A DNA stretch of 64,000 bases from Termitomyces sp. T153 (taxonomy: Eukaryota; Basidiomycota; Agaricomycetes; Agaricales; Lyophyllaceae). The stretch's first letter is position 1. Every line of letters starts with the position of its first letter. Where the stretch lies: positions 62,001-126,000 of the forward strand of contig JACKQL020000115.1 of assembly GCA_018296165.2 (NCBI GenBank), written 5' to 3'. The notes below the pieces were generated by a model. It saw only the letters and a program-made list of their open reading frames with translations, had not been told where the DNA came from and made no database searches. The translations under genes and the position numbers were made by a program. Shown one piece after another: positions 34,008 through 45,104 of this stretch.

Positions 34008-35157
34008 TGATGTGCTCCTATGCCACCTAGTGCTGTGCAGGAAACCTAAAAAGAAGACCTAATACTAGTCACTAGATAGGATAGCTGGCAGTAGGAAGTT
34101 AATAGTTGAGGGTGAGTCAGTAACCATCCCAGAGAACTAGAGCAAAAGTTGTGTTGTGGAGTGAAGTCAAAAGAAGTTGCTATTGCTAGCTGAAGTCACT
34201 AGTGACAATAAGGAAAGAAAACTGGTAAAGACAAATAACATCACTAAGACAATGCATACCTCTAATGGAGGTAGGAAGAGTGAGGGGATAGAGTAGGAAA
34301 AAGGGGGGGAAGGTAGTAATAAGAAGACTAAAATCAGAGAATGAATGTGAACTAGTTGCTAGCTGTAGTCACTAATGTCGCTAAGTTGAAATAACACAAA
34401 TAGGCACCTGCAGTTGGCACCACACTAGGTTGAGGTCAAAGTTGAGAAGGCTTGTTGCTAAGCCAAAGTCAAAAGCAATAGAGGAACAAAAGAAGCAAAG
34501 TGAAATCTCAAGCTGGTAAGCTTAGAGAGAGCAACTAGTTGATGCTGACAGGGGTTCTCTGTTCTATTTTGCTATGATGGGGTAGTGTCTATGTACAGGC
34601 AGTATTTATATGTTTCCAAAGTATAGTATGGGAAAGTAAGCAAATAGTCGTCACTGGCAATGGCATCTGTCACTGTGTTTATGGTCCATATGAGGTGTCA
34701 GTCTGTAACTAGGTGAAAAACCATAAGTGAAGTCCCTATGGTGTATAAATGCAAATGAATCCAAAAAGAGCAAGTCTGATGTCAATACCTGAAGGATAGA
34801 TGCCGTTCAAGTATGTTGGTAAGCTTGGCAAGGGGAATGATAGTAAAAATGTATGCATCTGGTAATATGTCTGTATATAGTAAGAGAACACCATTTTGTC
34901 ACCAGAGTTACTAAAGTCGCTAATAATTGTCACTAAGAAAGATCTAGGCCTTGATGTTCCAGGCCCAAGTTCCAGGCTCCACATGATATTTCTTGTGATT
35001 GAAAAGTCTTGTGCTTGCTAAAGTCTCGTGCTTTGGTCCAACCCTCAGGCTGGGTCCTGTGTGCTGAGTGTTGTGACTTGTGCCAAATTCAAAGTAGTCA
35101 GCTGCCGCTAAGTTCAAAATGCCAAAAATGGTGCTCAGCAATAACCAGGGCTCATCA
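34008..35157. mobile_element. Solo LTR E2 (F-family) in element B
   Basis: TGATGTGCTCC...GGGCTCATCA, inverted relative to E1 at 15343-16473 and closely similar. It has no matching target duplication. Its left flank corresponds to exon 3 of the antisense gene (22600 in C) and its right flank to about 23785 in C or 30002 in D. About 1.2 kb of element B is therefore missing at this point. Confidence 0.82.
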
Positions 35158-36774
35158 ATGTGACATTGCCTTCCTGGCCAAGGGTAAGTCCAGAGACAGG
35201 CAGAGGGGTCTTATGTATTCCTGACACTCCCTAGAGTTTGGAGGGCTGTTGGGGTTGTATTGGTCAATGCTTCTTTGGGCAGGGGCAGTGCAGGGGTCAG
35301 TTGGAGAATGGCTCACCCCAGCAGGGGTGCTTTGGGGGCTCATCCCATGGGTTGTTCCTTCTGGGGGTAGGTGTTTCTTTTGTCAGGGAAAAAGTTAGCA
35401 GTCTGGAGTCAACACAGGGGTTGCTTAATGGGGGGTTTGTTGGTTGTGTTGGCTTTGGGGGTGGTGCAGGGTGTAGGAAGGGGTCCGAGGTGCCTTTTGT
35501 TGGTCTGCTGTTCCAAGTGCGAGTACCAGGGGTCTGGGGTTGATGCAGGGGTTGGGATTGGGTCTTAACTTGTTGGTGGGGTTGTATCATGAATCAGAGG
35601 GGAAGTTCTGGAGTGGGGGTTTTCTTCTAGGTTTGCATCAGTGTGACAAGTAGACATTTGATGGATGTTACCACTGAGCAGTGGAGTTGTTATATAAGAG
35701 TGGCAGTGGCTCCTGGAGCCAAGCTTGGATGGGAGGAGTGGGTCTAGCTGCCTTCTGAGGTTTTGGGTGAGTCTGGCCATTGTCCCTCTATGCAAAATAT
35801 TTGCTGCATTGGGGGGAGATGGTCATTCACAATTGTTGGAGGGTGGTGGAGAAGTCAGTTGTGGGGGAGCATTGGTTTGGACTCCCTGGGAGTCATGGCG
35901 GGGTCAGGGCAATTCCTCATTTGTGCTCCGGAGCAGTCTGGAGGTTGTTGTGAATGTGAGTGGGGGTTGGCCACTTCTTTGCAGGGCATCATTGGTCCCT
36001 TGATTGTTGGGGCAGAGTTGGTGGGGCTACTTTTTTATTCTTGGCTTCAGGGTTAGTCTCCATTGGGTGTGGTTGGGTTTGCTGGAGGTGTTGTGAATTT
36101 TGGGGGGGAGCTACTTTAAGGGTCCCAGAGTTTCTTCTCTTCTTGTGTTGGGGTCAGGTTGGAGGCATCAGGCTCCTTTCATTTGTTGGGTGGAAGTGGT
36201 GGCCAAGTTGACCAGGGAGCCCTAACTGATCCTGGAAGTGGTTTCTATAATGTGGGGCATGGCATTGGTCTTGAAATCTTGCATTATTGTGGGTGGAGCT
36301 GCTGGGTTGAGCTTGATTCCAATCAATGGCAGGGCTAGCTTGGAGGGTGGTCTTTTCTCAAGGAGGGTTGTGGGTGAAAGTCGGATGATCTGTTGTGCAG
36401 TGTCAGAGAAGTTGTCGAGCAATGGACTGAGTTGTCACTGGGGTCTGGGTGAAGCCTTGGTGATGCCAGGTTCGGTCTTTGTGGGGCAGTAGAGCTGGCA
36501 GAGAAGGTACAGGAAGGGTGGGGGGGGGTTGACAGGAGTGGTGTAAGGTTGGGCATGGGTTGAGGAGGGTGTCTGTGGAGAGAGCCATTGTATGGGTATA
36601 ACTGGAGTGGAAGGAATGCTTGGTGTCAGATCCACAACTCAGGGTGCCTTAACAAATTGGGCAGGGCCATATGAATCATAAGGGTTTCTAGGCACAGGTC
36701 AACCATAGACATTGGAATTGTTTGGCGGATGTGTGTGTGGGGCATGTGCAAACATCACAAATAGAGTAAAGTAG
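35158..36774 (-). other. Interior of element B, 5' part
   Basis: Resembles the non-autonomous interior of D from about 30,000 on, with extra short insertions. It ends in a gag-start remnant (NNSNVYG near 36705). No pol motif is visible. Confidence 0.5.
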
Positions 36775-36787
36775 AGTCTTGAGATTA
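36775..36787 (-). other. Primer-binding segment of element B with compensatory change
   Basis: Element strand TAATCTCAAGACT, directly against the 5' LTR. It differs from A, C and D (TAATATCAAGACT), and the LTR segment at 37435-37447 carries the matching change (plus strand TAATCTCAAGACT), so a 13-bp perfect complement is kept. Confidence 0.72.
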
Positions 36788-37924
36788 TGTTAGGTTCTGC
36801 TGACCATGGGGGCTCAGGTACACTAGGCAAGTCCTTACTAGGCAGATGTGATTCCCTGCACTGACAACCGGGCATTTGGAGGTGTTCCAAACACTGGGGG
36901 CTTGTGAGGATAGTTAGTGGGAATTGGTCTGAGCAAGTCCAGGGAGGTCTGGAGGAGTAGAGGAGGAGTTGCAGGGAAGGGGGGCAGGCTTGGCAGAGTT
37001 TAGGCATAAGTCTGTATGTGAGTATTGTGGGTGTGGAGGAGGTGGAGGCTACATGAATTATGGGAGCAGAGCTGGAGTTTTGATGGGGGATCAATGGGGA
37101 TTGAGGGGGTTCGGAGCCAAGCATGTAGCAAGGTCTGGAGTTGGTGAAAGAGTGTCAGAGGTTTGTAATTGTAATCACAGAATTTGTGAGGGCATTATGG
37201 TTGAGAGGATTTGAATACAATAGACAGAATCAAATGAGATGAGATGGAGTCGAACAAAATGAGATGGAGATGAGATGAGAACAAGAATAGATTCAGGCAG
37301 AGACATGGAACAATAACAAAATGATAATGGAATAAAGATGAGATAAGACCAGAAGACTGAGAATAAGAAAAACGAGATATGGAACACAAAACACAAGAAG
37401 AACAATCAGAAACACATCAGGACAGGCAGGTAGGTAATCTCAAGACTAGAGTATGAGGAGCTACTCTACATCTTATATACTAACTACTGAAGAGCTCTGG
37501 GAATGTTGGCTGTGGTGATGGGGCTTGGCAGAGCTTGATGGAGTTGACAGGTGTTGGTTATGACCAGAGGGCAGGCTGCATTGATATGTTGATGGGATCA
37601 ATTGTTAACACGGTCCATTCCAAGGTTGTCATGATACTCTAGGGTAAGTTGGAGGAGCCAGAGTGTCAAGTTGATGACATGTAATGGGGTCAGGCACAGT
37701 GGGGGAGTGGTTCCAGGGACTTAGGAGATCCAGGGGAAGTGCCAGTAGCTGTGGGGAAGATGTTGAAGTTGGCCAGGGGGCCATCAGAGTTAGCTGAGAA
37801 TGTGTCAGAGTTAGCTGGAGTAGGTGCAGAGTGCTGGGGAAGTTCAATGAAGCATTGGGGGAGGTTCTGGGGGGATGGGGGTTTGTTGGGCAATGTATGG
37901 GGGTCCAGGGAATGGGTCATGACA
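36788..37924 (-). repeat. 5' LTR of element B
   Basis: TGTTAGG (C to T from TGTCAGG)...TCATGACA, 1,137 bp, pairs with 18675-19798. TATATAAG on the minus strand lies near 37473-37480. Confidence 0.88.
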
Positions 37925-37929
37925 GGCAT

Positions 37930-39806
37930 GATGGAGGGCAAATTGGAGAGCATTGTAGTTTTAGCCAGTCTCATAGGCTTCCCATTAGAATTGTACAATA
38001 AAGGTTGTGAAGCATTTGTTGTCATGCATTTGGAGGTTGAAGAGATTTTCCTCTGCCTCCACTATGGTGTCAAAGATGCCAAACTTACTTGAGAATTCCT
38101 GGGTGAAAGCAAGCCAATTGGAGAGCATGGAGTTGTTGGGGTCAAACTGGAGTAGCACAGTGTAATGATCAAAGGCAATACCCTGTAAATATGATGTGGC
38201 AAAGGCCACTTGTGAGCTCTCAAGTTGGATGGTAATCAGCTTAGCTTGGAACATAGTCAGACACTGGATTAGAAAGATTTGCCACTTCTAGGGGTCATGG
38301 CCAGTGAAGGGTTTGGGCTTCTTAATGTTGAGCTTACCCTCCCAGGCCAGTGTGTTGCAGGTATTGTTCTGTGTATTTTGAGCCTGGGGCAGGGTCTGGC
38401 ATTGTAGTAGTAATAGTAGTTGTTCCCATTTCCATGTTGGGAAGTTGTCCATCACCAGGCCCCATCCTCAGTCTGCCATTGAGTGGCTCTCTGCTTCTCA
38501 GGGGGCTGACCACATTGCCTGGGGTGTCCCAGGGCCCAGTAGAACCTCCCAGAGTGGGGGTCTGAAATACTGGGCACGGCAGGAGGGTTAGGCATCGGAG
38601 CGAGGCAGGGGATGAGAATAGTTAGTGCTGTGTGGGGTGGTCGGTGCCCTGGGATCGTAGCAGTTGTGGGGATCAGTGTTAGGGATAGGGTGGAGGGGCA
38701 TTGACATGAGGGTGTGGAGGTTCTAAGTGGGGGTTGGTCTCATGGAGGTCCATTGCATAGGGCGTGCTTGTCAGCAGGGTTACCAGGCTTGTCGATGTAG
38801 GAGAGAGTCCAGTTGTCATCGTCAACATGTGGGGGCTGCTGTTGGGAGCAGGGTTTGGGGACGGCAGGCTGGTCCCAGGTTTGGAAGGTGCTGGGGACAG
38901 AGTTGGCCTGGGGGTGAGTGGAGAGGGCCAAGGTATAGGTGGCTAGTTGGTTGAACAATCCCCCCATGGGATTAAGGTTCCTTAAGATGCTGGAGGCCAC
39001 ATTGAGTTCTTCCTGCTGACAGGGAACAGAAGGCAGGGCTTTGCTTTGTGTTCCAACAGGCTCCTTGCATTGCACATGAAAGGAGCAGGTAGGGTCTAGA
39101 AGGTCTTCAAAGGGGTGGGGGTTTGGGCTGGTGTGGATTTCTTCAACCAATGTGTGGAGCTTGTTCTGTAAGTTATCATCAATGCCTAGGGTGCCTTGCA
39201 TAGTCTCTAGAAGGTTCCCTTACAGATAGCATTCATGGAAGTCAAGGAGTCAATCTGCCCAGACTTCTGGAGTCGCAGAGGTGTTGGGGTAACCTAGGTT
39301 GGTGAGGAGAGTGTGGGTGTGTCTTGCGAACTCTGCAGGAGAGAGGCAGAGGAAGCAGAGGACTTTATTGTGTTGTTGGGCATAGGCTTTGACCCTTTGC
39401 TGCCTGGGAGAAGGAGGAGCTTGAGTGGGGAATGGCATATAAGGGGGGGAATAATTATCCATAGGCCCTGGAGGGGTTGGGGCTGCAGCAGGGACTGGGT
39501 ATACATAATAGTGGGTGGGGGGAAGGTAGGCGGAGTTAGGGGTGCTGCGGAGTATCCTCTGGGGTACATATGGGGATTATTGCTATTAGTGGAGAATGCA
39601 GGAGGGTGGCACCAGCCCAGAAGTATTCCCTGGCTGATGGAGGGGGCATAGAATGCCTGGTTGGGTTCAGGAGTCCAGTGATGAGGGATGTACTGATCTG
39701 TGGGGGGGCCTGGGTAGAATGGGGCATAGAGATTTTCCAGTACTGGTCGACCATAGACATTGGTTAGGTAGCTGGTGGAGTTGTATGCAGGGTTATATGC
39801 AGACAT
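37930..39806 (-). pseudogene. Element A gag, N-terminal and central part
   Basis: Starts at ATG 39806, about 30 nt after the 5' LTR: a Tyr/Pro/Asn-rich N terminus (VYGRPVLENLY), then a shift near 39460 to a frame with PSPRQQRVKAYAQQHNK. A 153-codon frame follows (39201-38740), then the capsid-like core 38254-37985: IQLESSQVAFATSYLQGIA, SNWLAFTQEFSSKFG and EAEENLFNLQM. It ends at the B insertion and continues at 18674. Broken by several stops and shifts. Confidence 0.82.
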
Positions 39807-39825
39807 TGAGAATGGGGTAAGGAGG

Positions 39826-39838
39826 AGTCTTGATATTA
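39826..39838 (-). other. Self-complementary primer-binding segment of element A
   Basis: Element strand TAATATCAAGACT beside the 5' LTR. AATATCAAGACT is a perfect complement of AGTCTTGATATT in the LTR (40396-40407), which starts about 32 nt downstream of TATATAAG (40432-40439). Confidence 0.7.
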
Positions 39839-40796
39839 TATCAGGTTCTGCTGATGATGGAGGCTCAGCTACACTGGCAAATTCTTACTAGGTGGATGTG
39901 ATGTCCTACACTTATAACCAAGCATTTGGGATGGGTGCGGAGGGGAGGGACTTGTGAGGGGGAGCTAGGGAGGGGGTGGTCCAAGCAAGTCTGGAGTGGT
40001 TCAGGGACATCTAAGACTGAGTGTATTAAATGTTGGACCTGGACGGGCACTGGAACAAGTTCATGGGCATGCAAATAGAATGCAGGGTAAGCAGGGGCTT
40101 TGCAATTGATGGGGGCAGAGCTGGAGTTTGATGGGAGATCACTAAGGCATGATGGGTTCCTGGGCTGAGCAGGGAGTGAGGTCCAGAGTTGTCATAAGAA
40201 TGTTCAGGTCATAATGTATGTGTGGAGTTCATACTGACATTGGAGATGAAAGGAACTTAGGAAGACAAAGGAAATATACACAGTCAAGATGAGATGGAGA
40301 CAAGGCAAGACAAGACAGAGAAAAGAGATAGATTCAAAACTAAAAATAGAAACAGTGATGAGATGAAGGACAAGGCATAGGAAACCAGTAAATGCAATAT
40401 CAAGACTAAAGTACCAGGGGTTACTCTACAACTTATATACCTACTACTGGGTGGTTCCAGAGGGCAGAGGATATGGCAGCAGGCTCAACAGAACTGCACA
40501 GAGTTGACAGTTGTCAGGTGCAATCTTGGAGTGGGCCACAGTGACATTCTGATGGGATCAGTTGGAAAGCAGATTGTTCTGGGGTTAGGGGAAGCCTTGG
40601 GAGTCCAGGGGAATTCAGGGGATGCATCAACTGCTGCAGAGAAGGCATCAGAGTTGATCAAGGAGCCGTCAGGGTTTGCTGAGGAAGTGTTGGAGTTGTC
40701 TGAAGTGGGCGCAGAGGGTGGGCAAGGGTTGGGGAGTTTGGCAGAGCATTGGGGGGGCTGGGGGTGGTGTTGGGGTCTAGGGAGCAGGTTGTGACA
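39839..40796 (-). repeat. 5' LTR of element A
   Basis: Starts TATCAGG (G to A from TGTCAGG) and ends TTGTGACA, 958 bp. It aligns end to end with 9520-10478 and is followed by the target duplication GGCAT. Confidence 0.92.
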
Positions 40797-40975
40797 GGCA
40801 TGATGAAGGGGAAGGGGAAGGGGAAGGGGAAGGGGAAGAAGGAGAGGCATTGAAGGGAGGCATTAAAGGGGGGCACAATACACTAACATCTTAATTTACA
40901 GTACATTGCTAGCAGCAGTGTAATATAGATGTCAGCCCAGTTTCTGGGCTCCTATGCAGGAATCCAGAGGCATGG
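40797..40975 (+). pseudogene. 3' end of the interrupted LINE, with Lys-Gly repeat
   Basis: After GGCAT the LINE frame resumes as MLGMMKGKGKGKGKGKKERH followed by a stop. The Lys-Gly run is encoded by about six GGGGAA units (40806-40840). Beyond it lies about 100 bp of untranslated sequence, cut by the F1 LTR. Confidence 0.7.
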
Positions 40976-42056
40976 TAATAAGACCTACTTGTTGCTGAGT
41001 ATTGTTTTTGGCATTTCTGATTGGACAGCAGCTGTACATGACCTGGCACAAGTCACAATACTTATCATGTGGAGTCTTGCTCCATTTAGTGACCACAAGA
41101 CTTCTGGATCACAAGCCACATCACATGGAATCTGGACTTTGGATCTAGAATGACAAGGCCAAGATGTTTTTCAGCAACAATTGCTAGCAACATTACCTGG
41201 CAACAATTATACCTCCTTTCAAAAATGGATATATTAAAGGACATGTGATTTCTTACTTATCATTTTTCTTGTTGAGCTCACAAACATACTTGAACAGCAT
41301 CTATACTTCAGGTATTGACATTGGAAATGCTCTTTTCTTGTGATTGGCAATTTTTACACATTATATTGACATTGCATACATATACTTGGTTACCAGTCTG
41401 ACATTTGGTATGTATCATGAACACTTTGGCAGACACCATTGCTGGTGGAAACTAATATTTCCTTCCTAAATACTATAGCTACAAACAGTATAAATACTGC
41501 CTGTACATAGAGATAAAAAAAACAAACAGAGTACTGTTTCCCCTCATTAACTCTCAGCTTACCAGCTTCAGATCTCTTATTGCTCTTTCTCTCATCATTG
41601 CCAATGACTTAGCAGCAATCTTGACAACCTTGACCTCAACCTAGTGCAGGTGCCAACTGTGGGTACCCTTAGCATTACTATGACTTAGCAATGCTAGTGA
41701 CTACAGCTAGTAACTAGTTTGTGTTTGTCCCCCATTACACTTTAACTCCATTTATGCCTTGTTCCCAACTCCTTTCTATCACTTAGTTCCCTTTCCTTAG
41801 TAACTCTTTTGCCTTTGTTCCTTTCCTCTTCTTTTACCCAGCAACCTTTTGTTACTGTCTAGTGAGTTAAGCTAGTGATAGTGACATTTTTCACTTTACT
41901 CCTCATCCCCTTTATATCAATTAGCTCTTGCTTTCTGGGATGATTACTGACTTGCCTCTATTAACTTCTTATTGCCAGCTACTCTATCTGGTTGCTAGTG
42001 TTTAGGTCTTCCTTTTGGTTTCCTGCATGGTAGCAAGGTGGCATAGGAGCACATCA
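40976..42056 (+). repeat. 5' LTR of F1
   Basis: Starts TAATAAGACC (TGATAAGACC with G to A) and ends GGAGCACATCA, 1,081 bp. It is the inverse of 53792-54911 and related to E1 and E2. TATAAATACTGCC near 41491 is a shared promoter-like block. Primer site TGGAGCCCACTG starts three bases after the LTR, at 42060. Confidence 0.85.
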
Positions 42057-42420
42057 TGTTGGAGCCCACTGCAAAGGCTATTTAGGTAACCATTCTACCA
42101 GAAACCAGAGCTCAAGCAAAATGTTGCTTGGAAATCTTTAGCAAACTCCTGCATCATTCTTTGTTGACTACCTAAGACTCACCACCAACTACTCAGCCTT
42201 GACCTCTTGCCAAATAACTTAAAACCACTAGGAACCTTTGAGATGTTAGCAAAATCCTTGCCAACTTCTCTGGAGCCTTCTATAAGGAGACAACTCCTTT
42301 GGGTAACTCCAACTCTATCCAGCTTTAGTCATAGATATAGCATCATCTCTAGCACATCCAATCAACTGGCCACCAAGCCCCTGCACCCTCCAGTCAGTAT
42401 TAGTCAGCAGTTCAAAGTCA

Positions 42421-43292
42421 TTGGACACTATTTCTCCTTTTGACATATTGTTGGCAACTATTTTCCCCTCTGACTCTGTAACAACTCCTGCCACTAAGCC
42501 AGCTGACAAAGGCAAAGCATCTGAACAAACAATTGCTAATGAACAACCCCCAGTCACTAAGGAACCCATTACTCAGCCCCCAATCCATCCATTTTCTGAC
42601 ATCCTAGGTTGCTATGCCCCTCTCACTAATCAAAATCTTGCTGCCCCTGACAGAGCTAACAATGGTGCATACCAAACTATGCCACCCATTTATGATATTG
42701 AACAGTCTAAAGCAGTATTTGAAAGGGTATTAAGCACCAAGGTTACAGTTTTGGTTGGCAAACTTTGCTCAGTATCACAGGACATTAGGAATCAGTTTAG
42801 GACATCTGTTATGCCCAAGTGACTGGCAGGAGCATACACCAACACTGTACAGGACCCCAGTGACAATTTTGAAGATGCTTTACTGACATTTGCTATGGAT
42901 AAGCCCCAGTTCATGCTAGGATCTAATTTTGACAATAGAGAGGAACTTGAATGCATCACCAATAGTGGCTCTGAGATTATCTCCATGCCTGCCAAAATTG
43001 CTAGCAACCTTGGACTGTTATACAACCCCAACATTGTTTTAAACATGCAGAGCACCAACAGAACTTTGGATCAATTGCTAGGATGTGCTCACAACATCTC
43101 TTGCACTATTGGCAACATCACAGTATTTCTCCAGATTCATGTTTTATGGTCCCCTGCCTATGACATTCTACTTGGTCACCCATTTGATGTTCTAACCAGA
43201 AGTGTGGTCAATATGCTTAGCAATGTAGAAACCACTATCACCATCATAAATCCCAACACTGGCATGTGGCAAACTATACCAAGATTTCCATG
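42421..43292 (+). pseudogene. F1 gag C-terminus and aspartic protease
   Basis: The first frame (42421-42822) is Pro/Thr-rich, then IYDIEQSKAVFERVLSTKV, a conserved pre-protease segment. The second (42895-43293) has ECITNSGSEIISM, where the active-site Asp of D-S-G is Asn, then the AYDILLGHPFDVL flap-side motif. A stop at about 42823 separates them. F2 has the same domain. Confidence 0.8.
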
Positions 43293-43321
43293 AGGTAAAT
43301 CTAAAAGAAATAATTGCCATA

Positions 43322-45090
43322 ATGTTTGCTACAAACCACCCTGCTGCTTTCATTGCCAAAGACATTGACAATGACAATAGCAATATAGCAGTTGTTATCA
43401 GCTATGACCATTCAACTGGTCTATCACCTTGTATAGCTTCTTGTGAATTGGACAAAGACATTTTACTTACAGAATCTTCTTGCACACAGACAGACTCTGC
43501 TTTAGCATATCTTTATGCTACTGCTTGTGATCTTTCTGACTTCTCTATACCCCCTTGTTCATATTTTGCTTCTACTGATTTGCCTATTCCTTTGATTCTT
43601 GGACAGACACTTCCCATTGATACAAGCAATGTAGACACTACTCCCACCTACATTAATGTCCCTTTCTCTGCTCAATTTGTTGCTAATATACCTGCTAAAA
43701 GAAAAGGAGTACAGGTGAAGAAGAAGTACAAACCTGTCACCATGAAGACCAAACCATTGCTGGTCATGTTAGTGAAGACTTTAGAATTGAGCAACATATT
43801 ATTGGCAATCCTCTAGCAACTATGCTGAAACTTGACCCAAACCCTCCACCATTTGTTCCAACTCAGCAATTCACTAGCAACCACCTAGCAAAGTTCATTA
43901 AAGACCCCAACACAGGTTTCCTTTCTAGTGACAAACTCAGAGTAATTGTGAATATGGTTGCCAAGCAAGAAAAGGCTTTCACTTGGGAAGCTGCTGAACA
44001 AGGAAGCTTGCACTCCAACTTCTTTTTGCCAGTACACATCCTGACAATATCCCACATCCTATGGGTTCAGCATAATTGCCCCATACCCCCAGGCTTAAAA
44101 AAGGAAGTCTGTGAAATCATTTGCAACAAGATCAAGGCTGGTATTTATGAACCTTCAAACTCAGCTTACCAATTATGCTGGTTCTGCATTCTCAAGAAGA
44201 ATGGTAAGCTCAGGATTGTACACAGTCTAGAGCTGCTAAACCATGTCATCATTTGCCACTCTGGAGTTTCTCCTTTTCTAGATGATGTCACTGAATCTTT
44301 TGCTGGATGCATTTATGGTGCTATGCTTGACCTTTACATTGGATACAACAAGTGACTGATTGACCCTGCCTCAAGAGACTTAACAACATCTCAGACTCCT
44401 TTTGGTGCACTTTGCTTAGTGACCTTGCCAATGGGTTGGTTCAACTCTGTGCCAATTGTCCACAACAATGTTACCTTCATACTGCAGCCAGAGATTCCTC
44501 ATCACATACTCAGCTTTATTAACAAGATTGGCACCAAGGGTCCCAAAGACTGGAAAATTGTTAACAGTGTTCCTGCTAAGCATCCTGCTAACCCCAATAT
44601 TTGTTTAGCACTATGAGAGTTCTTTGGACTTCTTAACTAAATCCTCTAGCAAATGAAGTATTGCAGTGGTATGTTTTCTGGTCACAAACTTGTTTTATGT
44701 GCCCTGAGCTTCAAAATCCTTAGACATGTTTGCATGCCTAGCAGTTGCATTCCAAATAAAATTTGCTTGGTCCTACTCAAGCACTGGGGTCTGCAAGTCA
44801 CTATCTGAAGTCAGAGCCTTTCTAAGTACAATTGGAGTTCTCAGGATTTTTGTCAAGAATTTCAGCCACTATGTAAACAACTTAACAAACCTTACTCATG
44901 TTGGTGTTCTTTTTGAGTTTGGCCCAGACCAGATCAATGCTCAGCAAGACCTCATTAAAGCCTTACAAGACACTAAGCCCCTAGTTCCCATTGATTATGA
45001 ATCACCCAACCCTGTCATCCTAGTGGTGGATACATCATATATTGCCATTGGCTACTACCTTTGTCAGTGTGCTAGCAACAATTGCAAAGT
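43322..45090 (+). pseudogene. F1 reverse transcriptase and partial RNase H
   Basis: PPGLKKEVCEIICNKIKAGI, FCILKKNGKLRIVHSLELLN, GAMLDLYIGYNK-stop, then LVTLPMGW, HNNVTFILQPEIPHH and SFINKIGTKGP. The last is the catalytic F-I-D-D-x-x-x-K-G-P motif of this lineage with both Asp lost (compare F2, SFIDDVGAKGP). RNase H starts at VVDTSYIAIGYYLCQ and breaks off at 45090. Many stops. Confidence 0.85.
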
Positions 45091-45104
45091 GGCAAATTGT
45101 TGAG

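Larger units (their letters stand above)
18675..37924 (-). mobile_element. Gypsy element B, nested in the gag of A, itself host to C, D and E2
   Basis: LTRs 18675-19798 and 36788-37924 bracket internal pieces 19799-20178, 27096-27470, 33320-34007 and 35158-36787. It splits the Gag of A between ALHHA and LPQQ. The flanks read GGTGC (left) and GGCAT (right). These differ only by transitions, and both can derive from GGCGC by CpG decay, which would also restore the Arg codons expected in that Gag segment. No RT or integrase core is present, so B is a non-autonomous derivative. Confidence 0.82.
9520..40796 (-). mobile_element. Gypsy element A: chromodomain LTR retrotransposon, host of the nest
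   Basis: Minus-strand element bounded by LTRs 9520-10478 and 39839-40796 and flanked on both sides by GGCAT (9515-9519, 40797-40801). On the minus strand the order is 5' LTR, primer site, gag, protease, RT, RNase H, integrase, chromodomain. An opposite-strand accessory gene, a polypurine tract and the 3' LTR follow. Its gag is interrupted by element B (18675-37924) and its RT by solo LTR E1. It is the only TGTCAGG-family member here with pol domains, so it represents the autonomous form, although it is now decayed. Confidence 0.88.
40976..45090 (+). mobile_element. Gypsy element F1, plus strand, 3' truncated
   Basis: LTR 40976-42056, a tRNA-type primer site, shortened gag, protease, RT and part of RNase H. 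At about 45090 the RNase H frame (ASNNCK) stops matching its F2 counterpart, and the sequence joins the 3' region of F2 in inverted orientation. Relative to F2 the first half of gag is deleted. Confidence 0.82.

Noticed and set aside
40806..40840. GGGGAA repeats resembling an interstitial telomere
   Set aside because: They fall in frame within the resumed LINE ORF2 and are only about six units; fungal telomeres are usually TTAGGG-like.
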